The translations under genes and the position numbers were made by a program. The notes below the pieces were generated by a model, which worked only from the letters and a program-made list of their open reading frames with translations, was not told where the DNA came from and made no database searches. A DNA stretch of 64,000 nt from Mesorhabditis belari (Eukaryota; Nematoda; Chromadorea; Rhabditida; Rhabditidae), in the NCBI GenBank assembly GCA_958450365.1, contig CAUEEP010000884.1, positions 248,001-312,000 of the forward strand. The letters are read 5' to 3'. Every line of letters begins with the position of its first letter. The stretch's first letter is position 1. Below are positions 34,892-50,206 of the stretch, piece by piece.

Positions 34892-36546
34892 TTATTTATT
34901 CTTTTCAGAATGTGCAAATTTGGAATTGATTGTCTCTTCCGGTGGTTGTTTGTTCATACACTTATAGAAATGACGAATCCGCGAAAGTGCTACGCTAAAC
35001 TCAAAACTTCAGAGTAAATAAACAAACAGGTTCCACCTGAATTCTCTCCGATCGTCTTCTTTCACGATTCTTTTCGCAATCCTCCTAAGTCCTTCTGTAT
35101 TAGAACTCTTTCCTAAAATCATCTCAAAGTTTTTTGATAGTTTTAGAAAACGAACCATAACTCAACACTAGCGCATTATAGACCAAAACTTTTGAGAAGC
35201 TATCAAAGCCGAATAGTTGAGCATACTCAAATAACTCCTCTAGTACGTTATTCTAAAAAAAATGACGAGTTTTCCCAGAAATGTACCCTATAGATGTACC
35301 CTTTTCCATTTTGATGCCCAAAACACCAATTGCTGCAATTGATCACTCTTCAATGGGTCATTCAATCTCTAAATTAAGTATCAATAAAAAATATTTTAAA
35401 TCAAGAAACATTGAGCTCATCAGCTAAACTGGGTCCCTTTCCTCGATCAAGTGCTACAAATTTATCAAGTAGACTCAATGTTGAGGACGATATTTTCTTA
35501 GCCACAACCTCCTTAACTAAAATAGAATTTGACACTAAAATAGAATTAAAGTAGTTACTCTCTTGTATTTCCTTTTCGCTCTTTGCTGAATTCAATATGA
35601 AAAACGTTGTTTTTGCCATTGGTTTTTCAGCAGATTGACTGAGATCCCGGTAGAGCTCCAGCAAAGCATTTGTCGTGTATCCGCTAAATTTGCATATTGA
35701 TTTTACATAACTTAGCATTCGATCATGGGCCTTTCTGTTTCATCGCACACTATTTTTATTCTCAACACTTCGAAATGGTAAGGTATTTTTAATAGTTTTG
35801 GTCTATATTTAATATTACCTTTTAATAGCATATTGAATCAGTTGTGCAACATGTGTATCGCGTATTGGAGTAAATTTTAACCTTCGCAATTGATTATAAA
35901 AATTGAGCACCGCATGAAAACTAAATTTCAATAAAACGTATGCCAGAAAAATGAAAAATGCCCGTACCTCCTTTGATCATCAAATTGAGTGCATCCCGCT
36001 TGCCAAACACGTGCAAGTGCTGCCGCAATTTGCTCCTTTGTTACATCGGACTGATGATCTAAAAGGAACAAGAATTGATATAGGTCCTTCTTCCCACAAT
36101 ACCTATGCGCTTATCACTTCCGGTCATTTGCCAGTGTCCGACCAAAATCTTTTCTCCGTTTTGTTGTCGAGACATCGCAATGCTCGCCAACTTCACAGTA
36201 ATCCAATCAGGAATGGCAGTTAGTTTCCTGTAAAAATTTTGTTAGAGAAAAAGAACAAAGTATCTTACGATGTTTCTTCGTAAGCTTTCTTTAAGTTATT
36301 GAATTCCTCGACGTTAGCCCTAGCCAGAATTTCTTTCAGCTTGTACAGCGGTTCTAAATGATAAAATGACGATAAAAAATCTTCCATTACTTACCATTCG
36401 TAGAAGCTTGCGATTCAATTCTTTGACTCTTGAAGTCTCTAGTTGCAACGACAAAGCGAAGATATACTCTCAACTGCGAACGTAGTATTTCCTTGAAAGA
36501 ATGATTTTCAGTTCAACTTCAGAATCCTTACCTGTGTCTTTAACAT
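34892..36546 (-). CDS. Putative mitochondrial helical-repeat (PPR-like) protein
   Basis: The start at 36,546 gives MLKTQEILRSQLRVYLRFVV, a basic amphipathic leader that suggests mitochondrial import. Later segments look like alpha-helical pairs (FHAVLNFYNQLRRLKFTP, THVAQLIQYAIK, YTTNALLELYRDLSQSAEKP), similar in texture to pentatricopeptide repeats. The C-terminus is polar (NKQPPEETINSKFAHSEKNK) with the stop at 34,892. About ten exons, with introns mostly near 50 bp. I do not recognise the family with certainty; a PTCD-type protein is one possibility. Confidence 0.55.
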
Positions 36547-36889
36547 CCAAGCAGCGTTTTGTAAAAATGTTCAGTCTCGTAAACTTATCCTACTGAAATG
36601 GCTTCTGATTTGAAAATTGCTCATAACACAGTATTTTCACATTTGCGCGATATGCACTTTAAAATCAATATTAATCGCAATTTAATACAATTTCCATAAA
36701 TTTTTATTACAATGCAGAAGAAAACAATCAATAACAAAATCTCCAAATCTCAATGAAAATATCAAAAATATGTCTTTTTTCACAGACTCAAAAATGACGA
36801 CAACTACATATAAGGTTCTAACAACTAATGCCTAAAATCAATAGCACAATTATTTAGCATCATTTACTAGACGGTTGATTCACGTTTTT

Positions 36890-39800
36890 TTGGGATCTAA
36901 AACGTCTTCATCAATTCATCAATTCTAAATTCATCAAAACTAACCAGCTGTTGTAGCAGTTTAAATTTCTCCTGAGTCGCTTTTTCAAGTGGAAACGAAA
37001 GTTGTCTGCACTGTTCGCGAAGAGAGTCGGCCGCTTCCGCATTTTTCTCCGTATCTAAAAAAGAGGATTTCTTATTGAGGATATAAATAAAAATATATCG
37101 GACTTACAATAAAGTTTGCACAAATTGGCCAACAAATTATTGAGATCCACTCGAGAAACGTTTTCGTCCTTCACCAAAATATCGAACAAAGAGCGCAACA
37201 CGTCCGACTAAACAAAGAATGTATTAAAAATATGCTATTATTCGGTTACATCCTTTCAAATGTTATAGAACACACCCTTTTGTTGAGATACGAATCCAAA
37301 ACCAAGTAGCTCAGCTTCTGTGTCGACACCTTGCCACCTTTCTAAAGTAAGAATTTTTCAAACAATGTACAAAAAAATCAAACCGCAAACATCTTCTCCG
37401 CGAGTGTTACATGTCCTCCCCAAAGCAAAGCATAACCGAGGTCAAGGTGAGCTGATTCAGTCGAATGATACTTTGTGATCAGTCTGAAGACATCGCCCAA
37501 CAGTTCTTGGTTGCCTCTAAAGCCGATGAAAATTTCAAAACAAAACAAAAACGTACTTGGCCACGGCAGCTTTAGCCAATTCTATTCTCCCAATAGCATA
37601 TTCGAATTTTTTCGATTCATTCACCGATAAAACGAACGCTTCAGCCAAATTCTCCCTAGAATCCACGTTAAAAGATCAAGAGAATTGAACCAACTCATCG
37701 ATCAATTTCTTGATGCTGTTGAGCACTCTCTTTGTCAAGAGTCGCTTTAGCAAGGTGGACTTTAGGTTCAAAGCCGTTTGTAGATACGCTGCAAAAGCTT
37801 CAATTTGCGTTACACTCAAAGAGCCGAGTGCGTTGCTGAGCTAAACAGAAGTATTTTTTGTAATAAAAACAAACTCACTTTCTCAAGATTGTTAGGCGTA
37901 ACATCTAGCTTTGCTTCTTTGATTTTAGCGATTACCTAAAAAAATGCTCTTCAATACACAACAAAAGTTTTACGTTATCAGCGTCCGAAATTCTGTCCGA
38001 GGCGTGTAGAAGAGCGGCCAAATGAAGTGCTGACGAAATACCAATTTCCATTGTTGGGCTAAAAAATAAAGTAGGCATAATCCTGAATTCGAACAACTGA
38101 CTCAAAAAGTCCCAGTGCTTCATCAATCAAGCCATTCTCAAGGGCATAACCAAAGCCAACTTTCTAAAAAGTTTAATAAGCTTTATCAATAAATAAAGTG
38201 AACAACCTTAAAGTTCAATATCGCCTTAAATAATCGTTGATTGATCGTCTTTGTTTCAATAGCAGCTATGCAATGTCGAGTTCCAGCCGCGAGATTTATG
38301 GGCTGAAATATTAATTTTTGAGAATAACTAAGTAAAGTTAGTAAGTTCAAAATTTCAGCCTATATCGATCATCTATTAGTTCCAATAAACTGCGAAACAA
38401 TTTTTGATAAGTGAGACATCGACAAAAACAAACCGTTTCTGTTGCGATTTTGTCAAGGATAACCGATCGGAGTTGATTTACCACTTTCACATCGACCTTC
38501 TTTTCCATCAAAATAGATAACTCTGTATCCAACTGTTCGACGGTGCTACCTTGCCAGCGGGCCATCGTCTAAATAAAACAATGTTTTTTATAAGCCGTTA
38601 TTCTCTTGTTACCTGGCCTTTCCGACTTAACTTCTGCAAACTTGCGGCTTTCCCAAAATTACCCGCTTCTTCCAATTCGCTAACTAGTTTCGCCATATCC
38701 GCATCGTAAATACCAACCCGTTTCTTTGTATCCTTTAATTGAAATAACGTTCGGTTCAATAAAAGTAAACATACCAATAAGAGAATTTTGTCGACCAATT
38801 TTTCAACAACTTCAGCATCTACTTGTTTATGTTTAACTATGCCGGTAAATAGACCGGCTATTCGACCAGATTGGATTTTTGGATCGGCTGAAAAGTTGAT
38901 TTACCAAGATTTTCTTAAAAATTTAATTACCTGGGAAAGACAAGATAATAGCCAGGGCAATTATATTGAGTTGTTCACTTGAAGTGTCTGCTTTAATTTG
39001 TCGCAACATTTTCGACAGCGAATACTGGATTGGGTATAGTTCCAATTGTGCAATTTTTCCACTAAACACAATGTTTAAATTAGAAATAAGATTGTCCCAA
39101 CCATTTCAAAAAATCCAACAACTTTTGTGTGGCACTGGAATCCAATTGCATTATCCTCAAATAAGAGTCAACAACAGCCGTTGAGAATTTATTCCGGGTC
39201 GCAAAATCGGAACTGAGTTGATCGACCACCAGTTTAGCAATTTCAAGATCTAAAAGTTAATCAATTGTCGTTTTGCCAATCAAACAATACCTCCCCTAAA
39301 GCAAACGCACACGCTTCGATGAGCAGCCTCTATATAATCTCGATCCATTGGCGGCAAGCTTTCGAACAAAAGTTTGGCGATTTGTTCCAGATATGACACC
39401 TTTTGCTCGACCGAAGCTAGGTCCTTAAAAATATTTCGTTGGTAAAAGTGAATTAAAAGCGATACCTGCACACCGGAAAGCTTCTTTGCAAGTGATAAAC
39501 GGATTTCAGGAACCGGTGCAATCATCTCAATCTACAAAAACTGAATTTAGGTACTCTTAAATGATCACTTACATCCGTGGACGGTAAAATCTTCAAGACA
39601 TCAACGAGCCTTTGTGCTGGCATATACTCAACAGCTTTCAGTAAAAGGCTTCCGATTGAACTAAATTGCAAAAGTGATAAACTTTCGATCGTTACTTACG
39701 GCTCTATCTCATGTGCGACCGCCATTTCTGCTAAAGCCAGGGCCTCATTTAATGGTACTTTAATTTGGGAGGCCTTGCGGGTAATCTAAAACGAATAGAA

Positions 39801-41475
39801 TCAACGAGCCTGTTATTAAATTATACCGCTTGACTCAAAGCGGCTTGTTGCTTTTCATCAGTTTTCCTAGTGAACGAATACGCAACCAACGCGCAATCTA
39901 GGCGGTCTTCTTTGATCAGACTCCACGTGAATGCCCACTAAATATTGAGTGTAATTGAAAAGTTGAAAATAAGTCACCATTTTTTGCAAAAATTGCGGAT
40001 GTTGTAATGAATTCGGAAACCTTTCGGATCCCGTTGGAATGAGCGCAAAATGTTGGCGAACCTAAGTTGATTTGGATTATAAATGTTCACTAAACCTCGA
40101 ACCTTTTCCACTTCACTCCACAATTTGTTCTCAATTAAAGCCACCACAATTTTCCGTTGAATTTTTGTTAGAGAAGCCTAGAAAATTACAAATTCAAGCA
40201 AAACAATCTAAAAAACCATTTTATCGATACTGATGAGGGCCATCTGTTGCCAAAGAATTTCGATATCTTTTTTCTTGGCTGCAACCTCACAAATCGATAA
40301 GCGAAGAAGTGGGGGTAGTTTCTCATCAATTGTGAGAGCCTCCTGAACAACAATTTCAAAATACACAATAATAAATAACCTGTATTGTCGTTTCTGCCTC
40401 CGCATATTTTCCTTGTACGGCAAATGCTTTGACCAGAGAGGTGAGTAAATAATTCATTATCTCCATCTTTTCTTCTTTAGCGTACTGCATCAATTCACTA
40501 AAAAACACCATTTTTGAAAAACGTCCACAAAACAACCTCACTCCTTTCACATTTCCTTCACCCGCATAGACTTTTGACAAAATAATCAGCAACTCGTTTG
40601 TTGGTTCATACCCTTTGAGATCCCATTTCTAAAAAACAAATATCGTTGAATGTTTAAACCAAACGCACCTCTAGTTCTTCAACGACTTTAATCGGCTCGT
40701 TGTTATCCAATTTTGCTGAAAGTAGTGATGTGAGAGATTGGGGACCCATCTCGACTTCTAAAACGGCAATGAGATTAAGAATAACAAAAAAAACAAGCCT
40801 TCGCTAGCTATTTTCTGCAAAAGTTTCTTTAGCTCTTCAATTCGTGTCTTCTTTGGAGTGCCAGAAGCTAGACCACCATAAGCTTTGATGAGCAGAGAGA
40901 TCTGTCGATCCGAAAGCTCAGCACTTTTCTAAAACCACAGCGATGAAGTTAAGCAAGAAAGAATTACCAAGCTGCCTTGGGTTATGATTTGATTCAGTTT
41001 TTGCAGGTGATACGACATCAGATAGTTGTTCCATTCGATGCTAAACAGAATTATACAATGAGCCAGAATAAATTCCTTTACAATGAAGTCGCTTCTCCAA
41101 ATGTTTTCCATTCGGACCTCTCGAGCTCTTTTCCATACCTCTTCAGCAACGCTCTCTCATCATCCTTGACCTCTTCTGTTACTCTAAATAAAACTTTTGA
41201 TATTGCCGAACTATCACCAAGGACTAAACGAAAATACCTCGCTAGGGGTAGACTAGACAGCTCGAGTGGAGCCGCTGATGTTGATGGTGTCGCGGCTGCT
41301 ATGTTCGATAACCGCCGTAGATAGGCATGCCTAAAATAAGTGTATACTAATAAAAGGCACCTCTGACCGTATTGTAATAGATAGGTGCCGTAATAACCCG
41401 CACGGTGTTATGCTGGGACCTACTCTAATTCAAAATTAATCACCTTTTCGCCGAATTTCGAACAAACCCAAGCAT
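36890..41475 (-). CDS. Large helical-repeat protein, LRPPRC-like, mitochondrial
   Basis: The start at 41,475 follows a TTTTAG acceptor. The first two exons give MLGFVRNSAKRHAYLRRLSN, an arginine-rich import signal. The rest is a long series of alpha-helical hairpins with PPR-like texture (TSLVKAFAVQGKYAEAETTI at about 40,380-40,460; ILSKVYAGEGNVKGVR at about 40,560). No catalytic domain was seen. The length (over 1,000 residues in more than 25 short exons) and the leader fit LRPPRC-type mRNA-stability factors of mitochondria; this is inference. The stop is near 36,890-36,910 depending on whether the last small intron is removed. It is 257 bp downstream of another mitochondrial gene. Confidence 0.6.
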
Positions 41476-41731
41476 AAACGACTGTCGAATGCTAAAATAC
41501 TACCGTACACCCAACAAGCTGACTCAATTCAAACAACATGTAGCAAATTTTGATCGTTAACAAAGTCGCATAAATGATAAGCATGAGAAAAAACTTTATC
41601 GAAGTAAAAACAAAAAATAACAAAATTGGGTACCTGCAAAAAGGTGAGTTCATCAATAACAAGTGCAATAATAAAAGAAACTAGAATCACAACTAAAGTC
41701 TAATCTAAAAACTATAACCACCTAACATACA

Positions 41732-44700
41732 TCACCTAACAATTATTTTTTGTACAGTAGTTGACTTTCGCTCCAAGTCACCTTTCAATTGTCGAACTTG
41801 TTTTTCAGACTAAAGTTGAAAATTATCTGGTGTAAATCACAAACTTACCTCTGGAGAAAGTTCCATTCGATTGTCACGGCCCCATTGACGAAGTCGTGTA
41901 ATGATGGTCAAATCCTCGTTCTTTTCTGGAACAGTTATTAGATATATCCAAAGCTATTTTTATTCCTCTAACAAAATCATTAAGTCGCAAACTTACGTGC
42001 AAATCTGATCCAAGTCCTCTGGATGTGAGTTGAGAGTTCAGCTAATCGTTCACTATCAATCTAAAAAGCAGTTATTGGGCAAAACAATCAAAACAAAACC
42101 TTTAACGATTTAATTTCCTTTTGACGCCTTCTCTTTTCTCGGATACCAAAAAACTCTAGAATCGTTCGCACCAAATCTTCATTGACCTACAATAAAACTT
42201 GTAACAAATTAAATTCTTAAAAAGTACCTTTTCATCAGTAGTGGCTTGGTCTTCGATTGATGCCGCTGCTTGACCCTTCCTTTTCCCACCTTTTTTCGTC
42301 TCTTTAAATAGATGTCTGCCAAGTAGTTGTATTGTGTTTTCAAAGTCTTCTATTCCATTCTAAAATATTTGATACTCAATAACGTTTACGAAAATTACCG
42401 GTGACTCGAGAAAATTCGACAGTGGTCTTTTAAAATAGGTTGGCTTCACAAAGATCTAAAATAGACAATGTACCAAATTAGACCCAAATAAACCCACTCG
42501 TTGCAGTATCCTTTCAGCTTCTGGTTCCCTTTTAAACGATACCAATGCGGAGACGATTTCTGCAAGTGCTGCCGATGGTGGATATCCGACCTCATTTGTG
42601 AAAGCAAGAAGTTTACCTAAACAAAAAACAAATCCTTTATAATCTTTGAGTTATTAAAGTACGGATATCTAGAGTTTTTCAAGTTTTTCATTTAGGCGCA
42701 CAAACACAAAGTCTACTTACCACAGGCTTTATCTTCAGAAATCTGTTCTTCAAAAACTTTCTTCACGAGGAGACCAAAGCCATGACATGCCGAGAAATGC
42801 AAACAAAGTTGTTCCCAGTCTTTCTGGAGCACCGAGAAAGAAACTCTGAAACATAATGACTTCAGTGACTACCTAAATTTTTCCTACCCAGACGAGATCT
42901 TGGCTTTGCAAATTGCTTGGATGAATCGGTCTGCGTCAACATAAAATCCTTTCGATTGGATGCACTCGTACAAACCAATAGAATCTAAATTGACGTGCTT
43001 ACTACAAAAAAGCTAAACGACCCACCATTGATACTGCATTTAGCACCGACATAGCCAATCAACTCGCAAAATTCCGCTTTTGTTTCTACAAACTCTAAAA
43101 AATAATATTTCAATAAATGATTTTACAAATAAAACTAACTAGGCCTGGCCAAAAAGGTTTTTCGATGGGTTTGTAGCGCCAATATAGCAACTGTTGCCGG
43201 ATTTTTTTCCTAAGCAAACGATTAATGTTTTTATAATGGTATGATCCCTTACCTCATTTTCCAATGCTGCCTTTATAGCCAATTTCATCGCCAAATGATC
43301 ACTCACAAACACATTACGAGAAATTGTTGCACTAAAGAGTTGAATGATGTATGATGAAAGCTGAAAAAGTAAAACTTACTAATCCTTGAAGAATTCCAAA
43401 GCCTCGTCATAGTTTTTCGCTTCATTAACGACCAATTGGAGCACTCGATTGGGCTATAATTTTTGTTTTATTTTTATTTATTATTCTTGTCTTTATTTTG
43501 AAAAATTCAAGAAATACTCACCAATGTTCCACGAATATCCGGCCACTTCTTACAAGTAAACAAATCCCGCATTGCTTGAATCGTCTAAAAGGAGAATAAA
43601 TTTAACACAATGGAAGATACTTGCATTTGTATTCAGAGCTTCCTCGATTTCGCTTATTGATGCTTTTTCTTGACGATTTGGATCTATTTGAAAGACCTAA
43701 AGCGGACATTATTGCCGAAAAAGTTCAGTAGCATACTTCTACTGTCCGCCGAACAGGTGGTTCAATCGAAAGTGCAGATACAATTTCTGGGGTGCTTATC
43801 TAAACCCTTTATTTACGTTGAATAACCTTTAATCAAACCATAGATGCCTCTACATTGGATACTCCGGGTTGTTCAGTTGATGGGGCAATGATTGAGGACT
43901 AAACAATTTAAATTTTTGTTTGCATAAAATCGTTCACTCTACCATGTTTCTTCGTTTTAGCAATGTTCTCTGCATTTTCTTTGTAAGGATTCTTCTAGTT
44001 CCTGGGGTTCGCCTTTCTTTCGGACTGACCGTGGGACTCGTAGAAGGCTTATAGCTGTGTCCCTGATCAGATATGTTTCTAAAAAGAAACTTTAGAATTC
44101 CTTGTTTTCAGTCATTAGAAAAGTTTGATGTATAACTCACAAGGCAGAATCGGCCGTACAATAGTCAGAAAAACCTTCGATGGCTTCGGACACATTACAT
44201 CCATTCTGAAAGAAGCCTTCAAGAACTTCCTCCAATGAGCTTTCGTCACTAGAAATTATCAGTTGTTTCATAAACAAAAAAAACAACAACACAAACCCAG
44301 ATCTACTATCAAGGAGCTCGGTCTCAGTCGTTGGCACAAAAATTCCAGCACTAAAATAGCCATTTAAAATGATCGAAAACAAAATCACTTACTCTAACAA
44401 CCTAACGGTTCTCTTTTGCGGAGTAGTTGAAGAAAGGACTCCAAAGTTATTGCTAAAAATTGGAGTTAAATTTAAATAGCTTGTAATACCTATCATTTGC
44501 TTTTTCGATTTGTTGCCTTTTTATTGGCTCGTGTCCTGCTAACATTCGAAGGCCGACCGGAGCATCAAAATAGGTCTAAAGCTGCTTTTTAAAGAGAGTC
44601 TAAAAGATCTACCTCATTTGCCAAATTCTCTTCATTTTTCAGCGTTGAGCTGAATCGTTTCACCCGTTGAGATAGCTTTGCGCATGATGTAGACGGAAAT

Positions 44701-44772
44701 CTGAAAAAAAAACTGCATTGCAAAAGAAAATTAACAAAAAACAATTTACCTTGACGATAAAAAGCGATACAT
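41732..44772 (-). CDS. Mitochondrial helical-repeat (PPR-like) protein
   Basis: The start MYRFLSSR at 44,772 joins FPSTSCAKLSQRVKRFSSTL, a clear mitochondrial presequence. A polar, probably disordered stretch follows (SPTVSPKERRTPGTRRILTK). Then come tandem helices resembling PPR units (SIGLYECIQSKGFYVDADRF; KLLAFTNEVGYPPSAALAEI; LVSFKREPEAERILQRIF) and a charged C-terminal coiled-coil-like tail (EKRRRQKEIKSLK; SEKQVRQLKGDLERKST) ending at 41,732. A specific orthologue is not recognised. It is the first gene of the minus-strand series and divergent from the PAK gene. Confidence 0.6.
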
Positions 44773-45353
44773 TTCTATTCGTTTTTGCTATTGTCGCATC
44801 TGAAAAGAAGAAATGTTGAAGCACAGAAGTGGTAAAGCAATAAAAAAAACCAACATGAACAACTTTTACAAAAAATCCAACTCATTAATTGGGTGTCTGG
44901 GTGAAATTTTGTGCCAAAATTGAAAAGTTTGGGGGCTTTTCGTTAAAACTTTTCAAGAAATTTCACACACGATCTTAAATTTCACCGCCGCACACCCGTT
45001 AACATTTTTGCGGGTAACTGGCATACACTGAAGGGCCGTTTCGAGTATTATGAGGGTTTGTAGAGAGAAAGAAAAGCGACACTATCTTTTAGTGTAGTGT
45101 TTTTATTTTGACTTTGTGTCTGACAGGCTAAAAGGGAAATTTTTACAAAACTCAAAAAGCCTTTTGAAAGTTCGCTAACAGAATAACCGTTTTTCTAGCG
45201 AACGTTTTGAGTTTTTTTCATATCAAAGTTTCAAATGAAAAATTAATCAACTGAATTTTTACTTGTCAAAACTTATTTAACTTTTTACCCTTGACTTTAT
45301 ATAGTTTTGCTTTTTACATTTCCCCTTAAACCTAAAAAATGCTTTTATTTAGG
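44773..45353. promoter_or_regulatory. Divergent intergenic region
   Basis: 580 bp between the helical-repeat gene (-) and the PAK gene (+), so it must contain both upstream regions. AT-rich; no TATA-like element or factor site that I could defend. Confidence 0.4.
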
Positions 45354-47611
<2,258 letters not shown>

Positions 47612-47747
47612 TAGGCCGTATTACACGAACTTTGTGGTATGTTAAGCCCGAACTTCATTTATTGACAAAACTTAGGCTTGCTTATCGGCAAAATGCCAAC
47701 TAGTTGATTTAATGTAACAGTACGACTTGTCTATCGATAACAAGTCT

Positions 47748-47753
47748 AATAAA
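47748..47753 (+). terminator. Polyadenylation signal of the PAK gene
   Basis: AATAAA 137 bp after the stop codon on the same strand. The stretch to 48,225 shows no exon. Confidence 0.5.
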
Positions 47754-48221
47754 AAGCCTATTGAATTCATACGTTTTTCATAATATTAAATGACTATAGC
47801 ATCTTAACTTTTGTAGTTTTACACTAAAGCTTTTACTAATTAATATTGATCCTCACTTTTCGCAGTCTTTTATCAATCTTGCCTTTCCTTTCACTGTATT
47901 ATTGCTTTACTCACATTTTCTTGTACAAAATTTTTTGTACAATATTTTGTTATTTTTTTTCCACTCCGGTGTTATCATTCGTAGCTGCATAATTAACCGT
48001 TCATATTTTTCTCGGGTGAACTAGTGTTCCATATCGACAGTATTGCTCCAAGTAAATTTTAGCATAATAAACCATTTGTTAAATTGCGTCAATCAATGGA
48101 AAACATAAAAATTGCATCAGCTTGACGCGGTGCAACAACACAAAAACACGCAGGTGCATCAGCTTTCGTTCCACACCTGAAACAAAAATATGCTAAAAAC
48201 GAGAACGCTACTTCGCTTGCA

Positions 48222-48538
48222 AAATAAGGAGATCCACGGGAGCGCCGATAAATTCCCATTCAATAATCGAGCCAGCTTTCAGTGAATCTCCTGAAAAGTT
48301 GCAAGAAATATTGGGATAACTTGTACATCAATGTAAGTCATATTCTTAAAATTAAATGTCATTCAACTAGTTAACAAGTATATCAGAACCCATTTAAGTG
48401 ACAAATTTCGAAATATTCACCTTACACCAAATGCTTTCATTGTTTGTGTCGCGTGGAAGTGGGTCGAGTAAATCAAATGGAGCGAGATGAAATGATGACT
48501 CCCAGGCGCGGATCGTTTCGACCGATTTGACTCTTCCT
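48222..48538 (-). CDS. Possible two-exon fragment with GOLD-like end
   Basis: Two minus-strand segments bounded by splice-like sites. The first is 48,425-48,538, reading RVKSVETIRAWESSFHLAPF. The second is 48,222-48,291, reading LKAGSIIEWEFIGAPVDLLI with a stop soon after. The second resembles the C-terminal strand pair of GOLD domains in SEC14-like proteins (GS..WEF....D). The frames of the two segments do not join cleanly with standard sites, and no upstream exon was found. It may be a gene remnant or the 3' part of a gene I could not trace. Confidence 0.3.
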
Positions 48539-48672
48539 AAAAATGCAAAATATACGACTCTCCTTATACAAGATTCAAGATATACAAGCTAGGTATGCAA
48601 GATTGTTACAAAATGTACAAAAAGCAGAAGAGAGCTCAATTAAAACATTGTTTATTTGATTGCCCGAAATCT

Positions 48673-48880
48673 ACCGTTCTTGTGTGGCTACTTTGCGCCA
48701 TTTTTTTTGCGCAACTCTCCATAACTTTCTGCTAAGTGGACCAATCTTTATGAATTTTGGGCCATTTTGTAGATCTCAACAAGTGCAACAAAATGAAACC
48801 AAAATCATAAAGATTGGCCAACTTAGAAAGAAGTTATGGAGAGTTGCGCAAAAAATTTGACACAAAGTAGCCACCCCCGT
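48673..48880. mobile_element. Foldback element
   Basis: TGTGGCTACTTTG and GCGCAACTCTCCATAACTT on the left pair with AAGTTATGGAGAGTTGCGC and CAAAGTAGCCAC on the right, enclosing a short loop. A third, diverged half-copy lies at 49,059-49,150 and shares the outside sequence CGTTCTTATGTGCATTTGTT. Confidence 0.7.
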
Positions 48881-49687
48881 TCTTATGTGCATTTGTTGTC
48901 ATTTTCAAGTTTCTATTATTGTTTTTAATTCGACTTTTGACTTTTTTCACAAAATATGAATAAAGTAGAGTTAGAAAGCTCATCTGTTTCGTCAATTTCA
49001 AAGCATTCTGCTTAAAATCTCTACCATTTTACGCAACAAAGAGCCGCTTTCAAAAGTATAGGCCAACTTAGAAGAAAGTTATAGCGAGTTGCGCAAAAAA
49101 TTAGGCACAAAGTAGCCACCTATGCCACCGTTCTTATGTGCATTTGTTGTTGCTCAACAAAACCCCAAACAAGTACAAGATGAGCGGTGAAACAATAGAA
49201 CAACCAGCGAGTGCGTTGCATAAAAATTTGAGATGCGAATGGATGATTTGTTTTGTTTCAAACTTTTATTTATGACAACTCTACATGTAAATACAGAAAT
49301 TCAAAGCGATAAATGCAAGTTAAATACGGAAATTCAAATTACTGAATGCATATTTGCATGAATTTCGTTTTTCGATCCCTGAGCAAAAGGAAAGTGCAAG
49401 TTTTTATCGGAAAAGACAAGAAAGGGGATCACATTTTGTGTGGCAAAATTAATTTTTTTTTTTGACAAATAAAGCAAAAGAGATCATAATAGTTATGCTA
49501 GGGAAAACGAGGAATTCGATGGGAAGAAAAAGCGTTTTGTCAAGTAGACAGGGTAAAGAGGAACTTTGAAAATGAATGACAAAGTAATTTCACAATTTTA
49601 GGCAACTAATAAATGGGGATTTGGGTGTTGAATTGAAGATTATTGAATAGATTGTGTTCTAGACATGGGCTTTTGATAGAAAACGAG

Positions 49688-50121
49688 GCAGGTGGGACAA
49701 ATGCGACCTTTTTTTTGCGCACCTGGACATTTGCGCACCCGGACGTTTGCGCACCTTTTTTTTGCTGGAAAAGGCCTTAGGAAAGGTCGTAGAGCTTCAA
49801 AAATGTTTCCATGTCAGGGAATCGTATGCGTAGATTCCGAATTTCGACAAATCACACCTCGCTGACACGTCAAATTTGGGCTAAAAGGCAAAAACTGCGG
49901 AAAAGCGTTAAGTTGCGTAGTTTTTGCCTTTTAGCTCAAATTTAACGTGTCAGCGAGGTCTGATTTGCTTTGATTTGTCGAAATTCGGAATCTACGCATA
50001 CGATTCCCCAGTATGGAAACATTTTTGAAGCTCTACGACCTTTCCTAAGGCCTTTTCCAGCAAAAAAAAGGTGCGCAAATGTCCAGGTGCGCAAAAAAAA
50101 GGTCGCATTTGTCCCACCCCC
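49688..50121. mobile_element. Palindromic MITE, copy 2, with 9-bp target duplication
   Basis: Ends GGTGGGACAAATGCGACC and its reverse complement. GAAAACGAG flanks both sides (49,679-49,687 and 50,122-50,130), a clean 9-bp duplication. The interior is almost the same as 12,235-12,627. The long terminal arms and 9-bp duplication are reminiscent of MULE-derived elements, but there is no transposase to confirm this. It lies just 3' of the lectin gene. Confidence 0.8.
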
Positions 50122-50206
50122 GAAAACGAGTCAATTTCACGTTTTAGCAAACAGTTCTTGTTTTCGCCTTACTTTAGGGAACACACTCTCGAATCCCATA
50201 GTCAAT

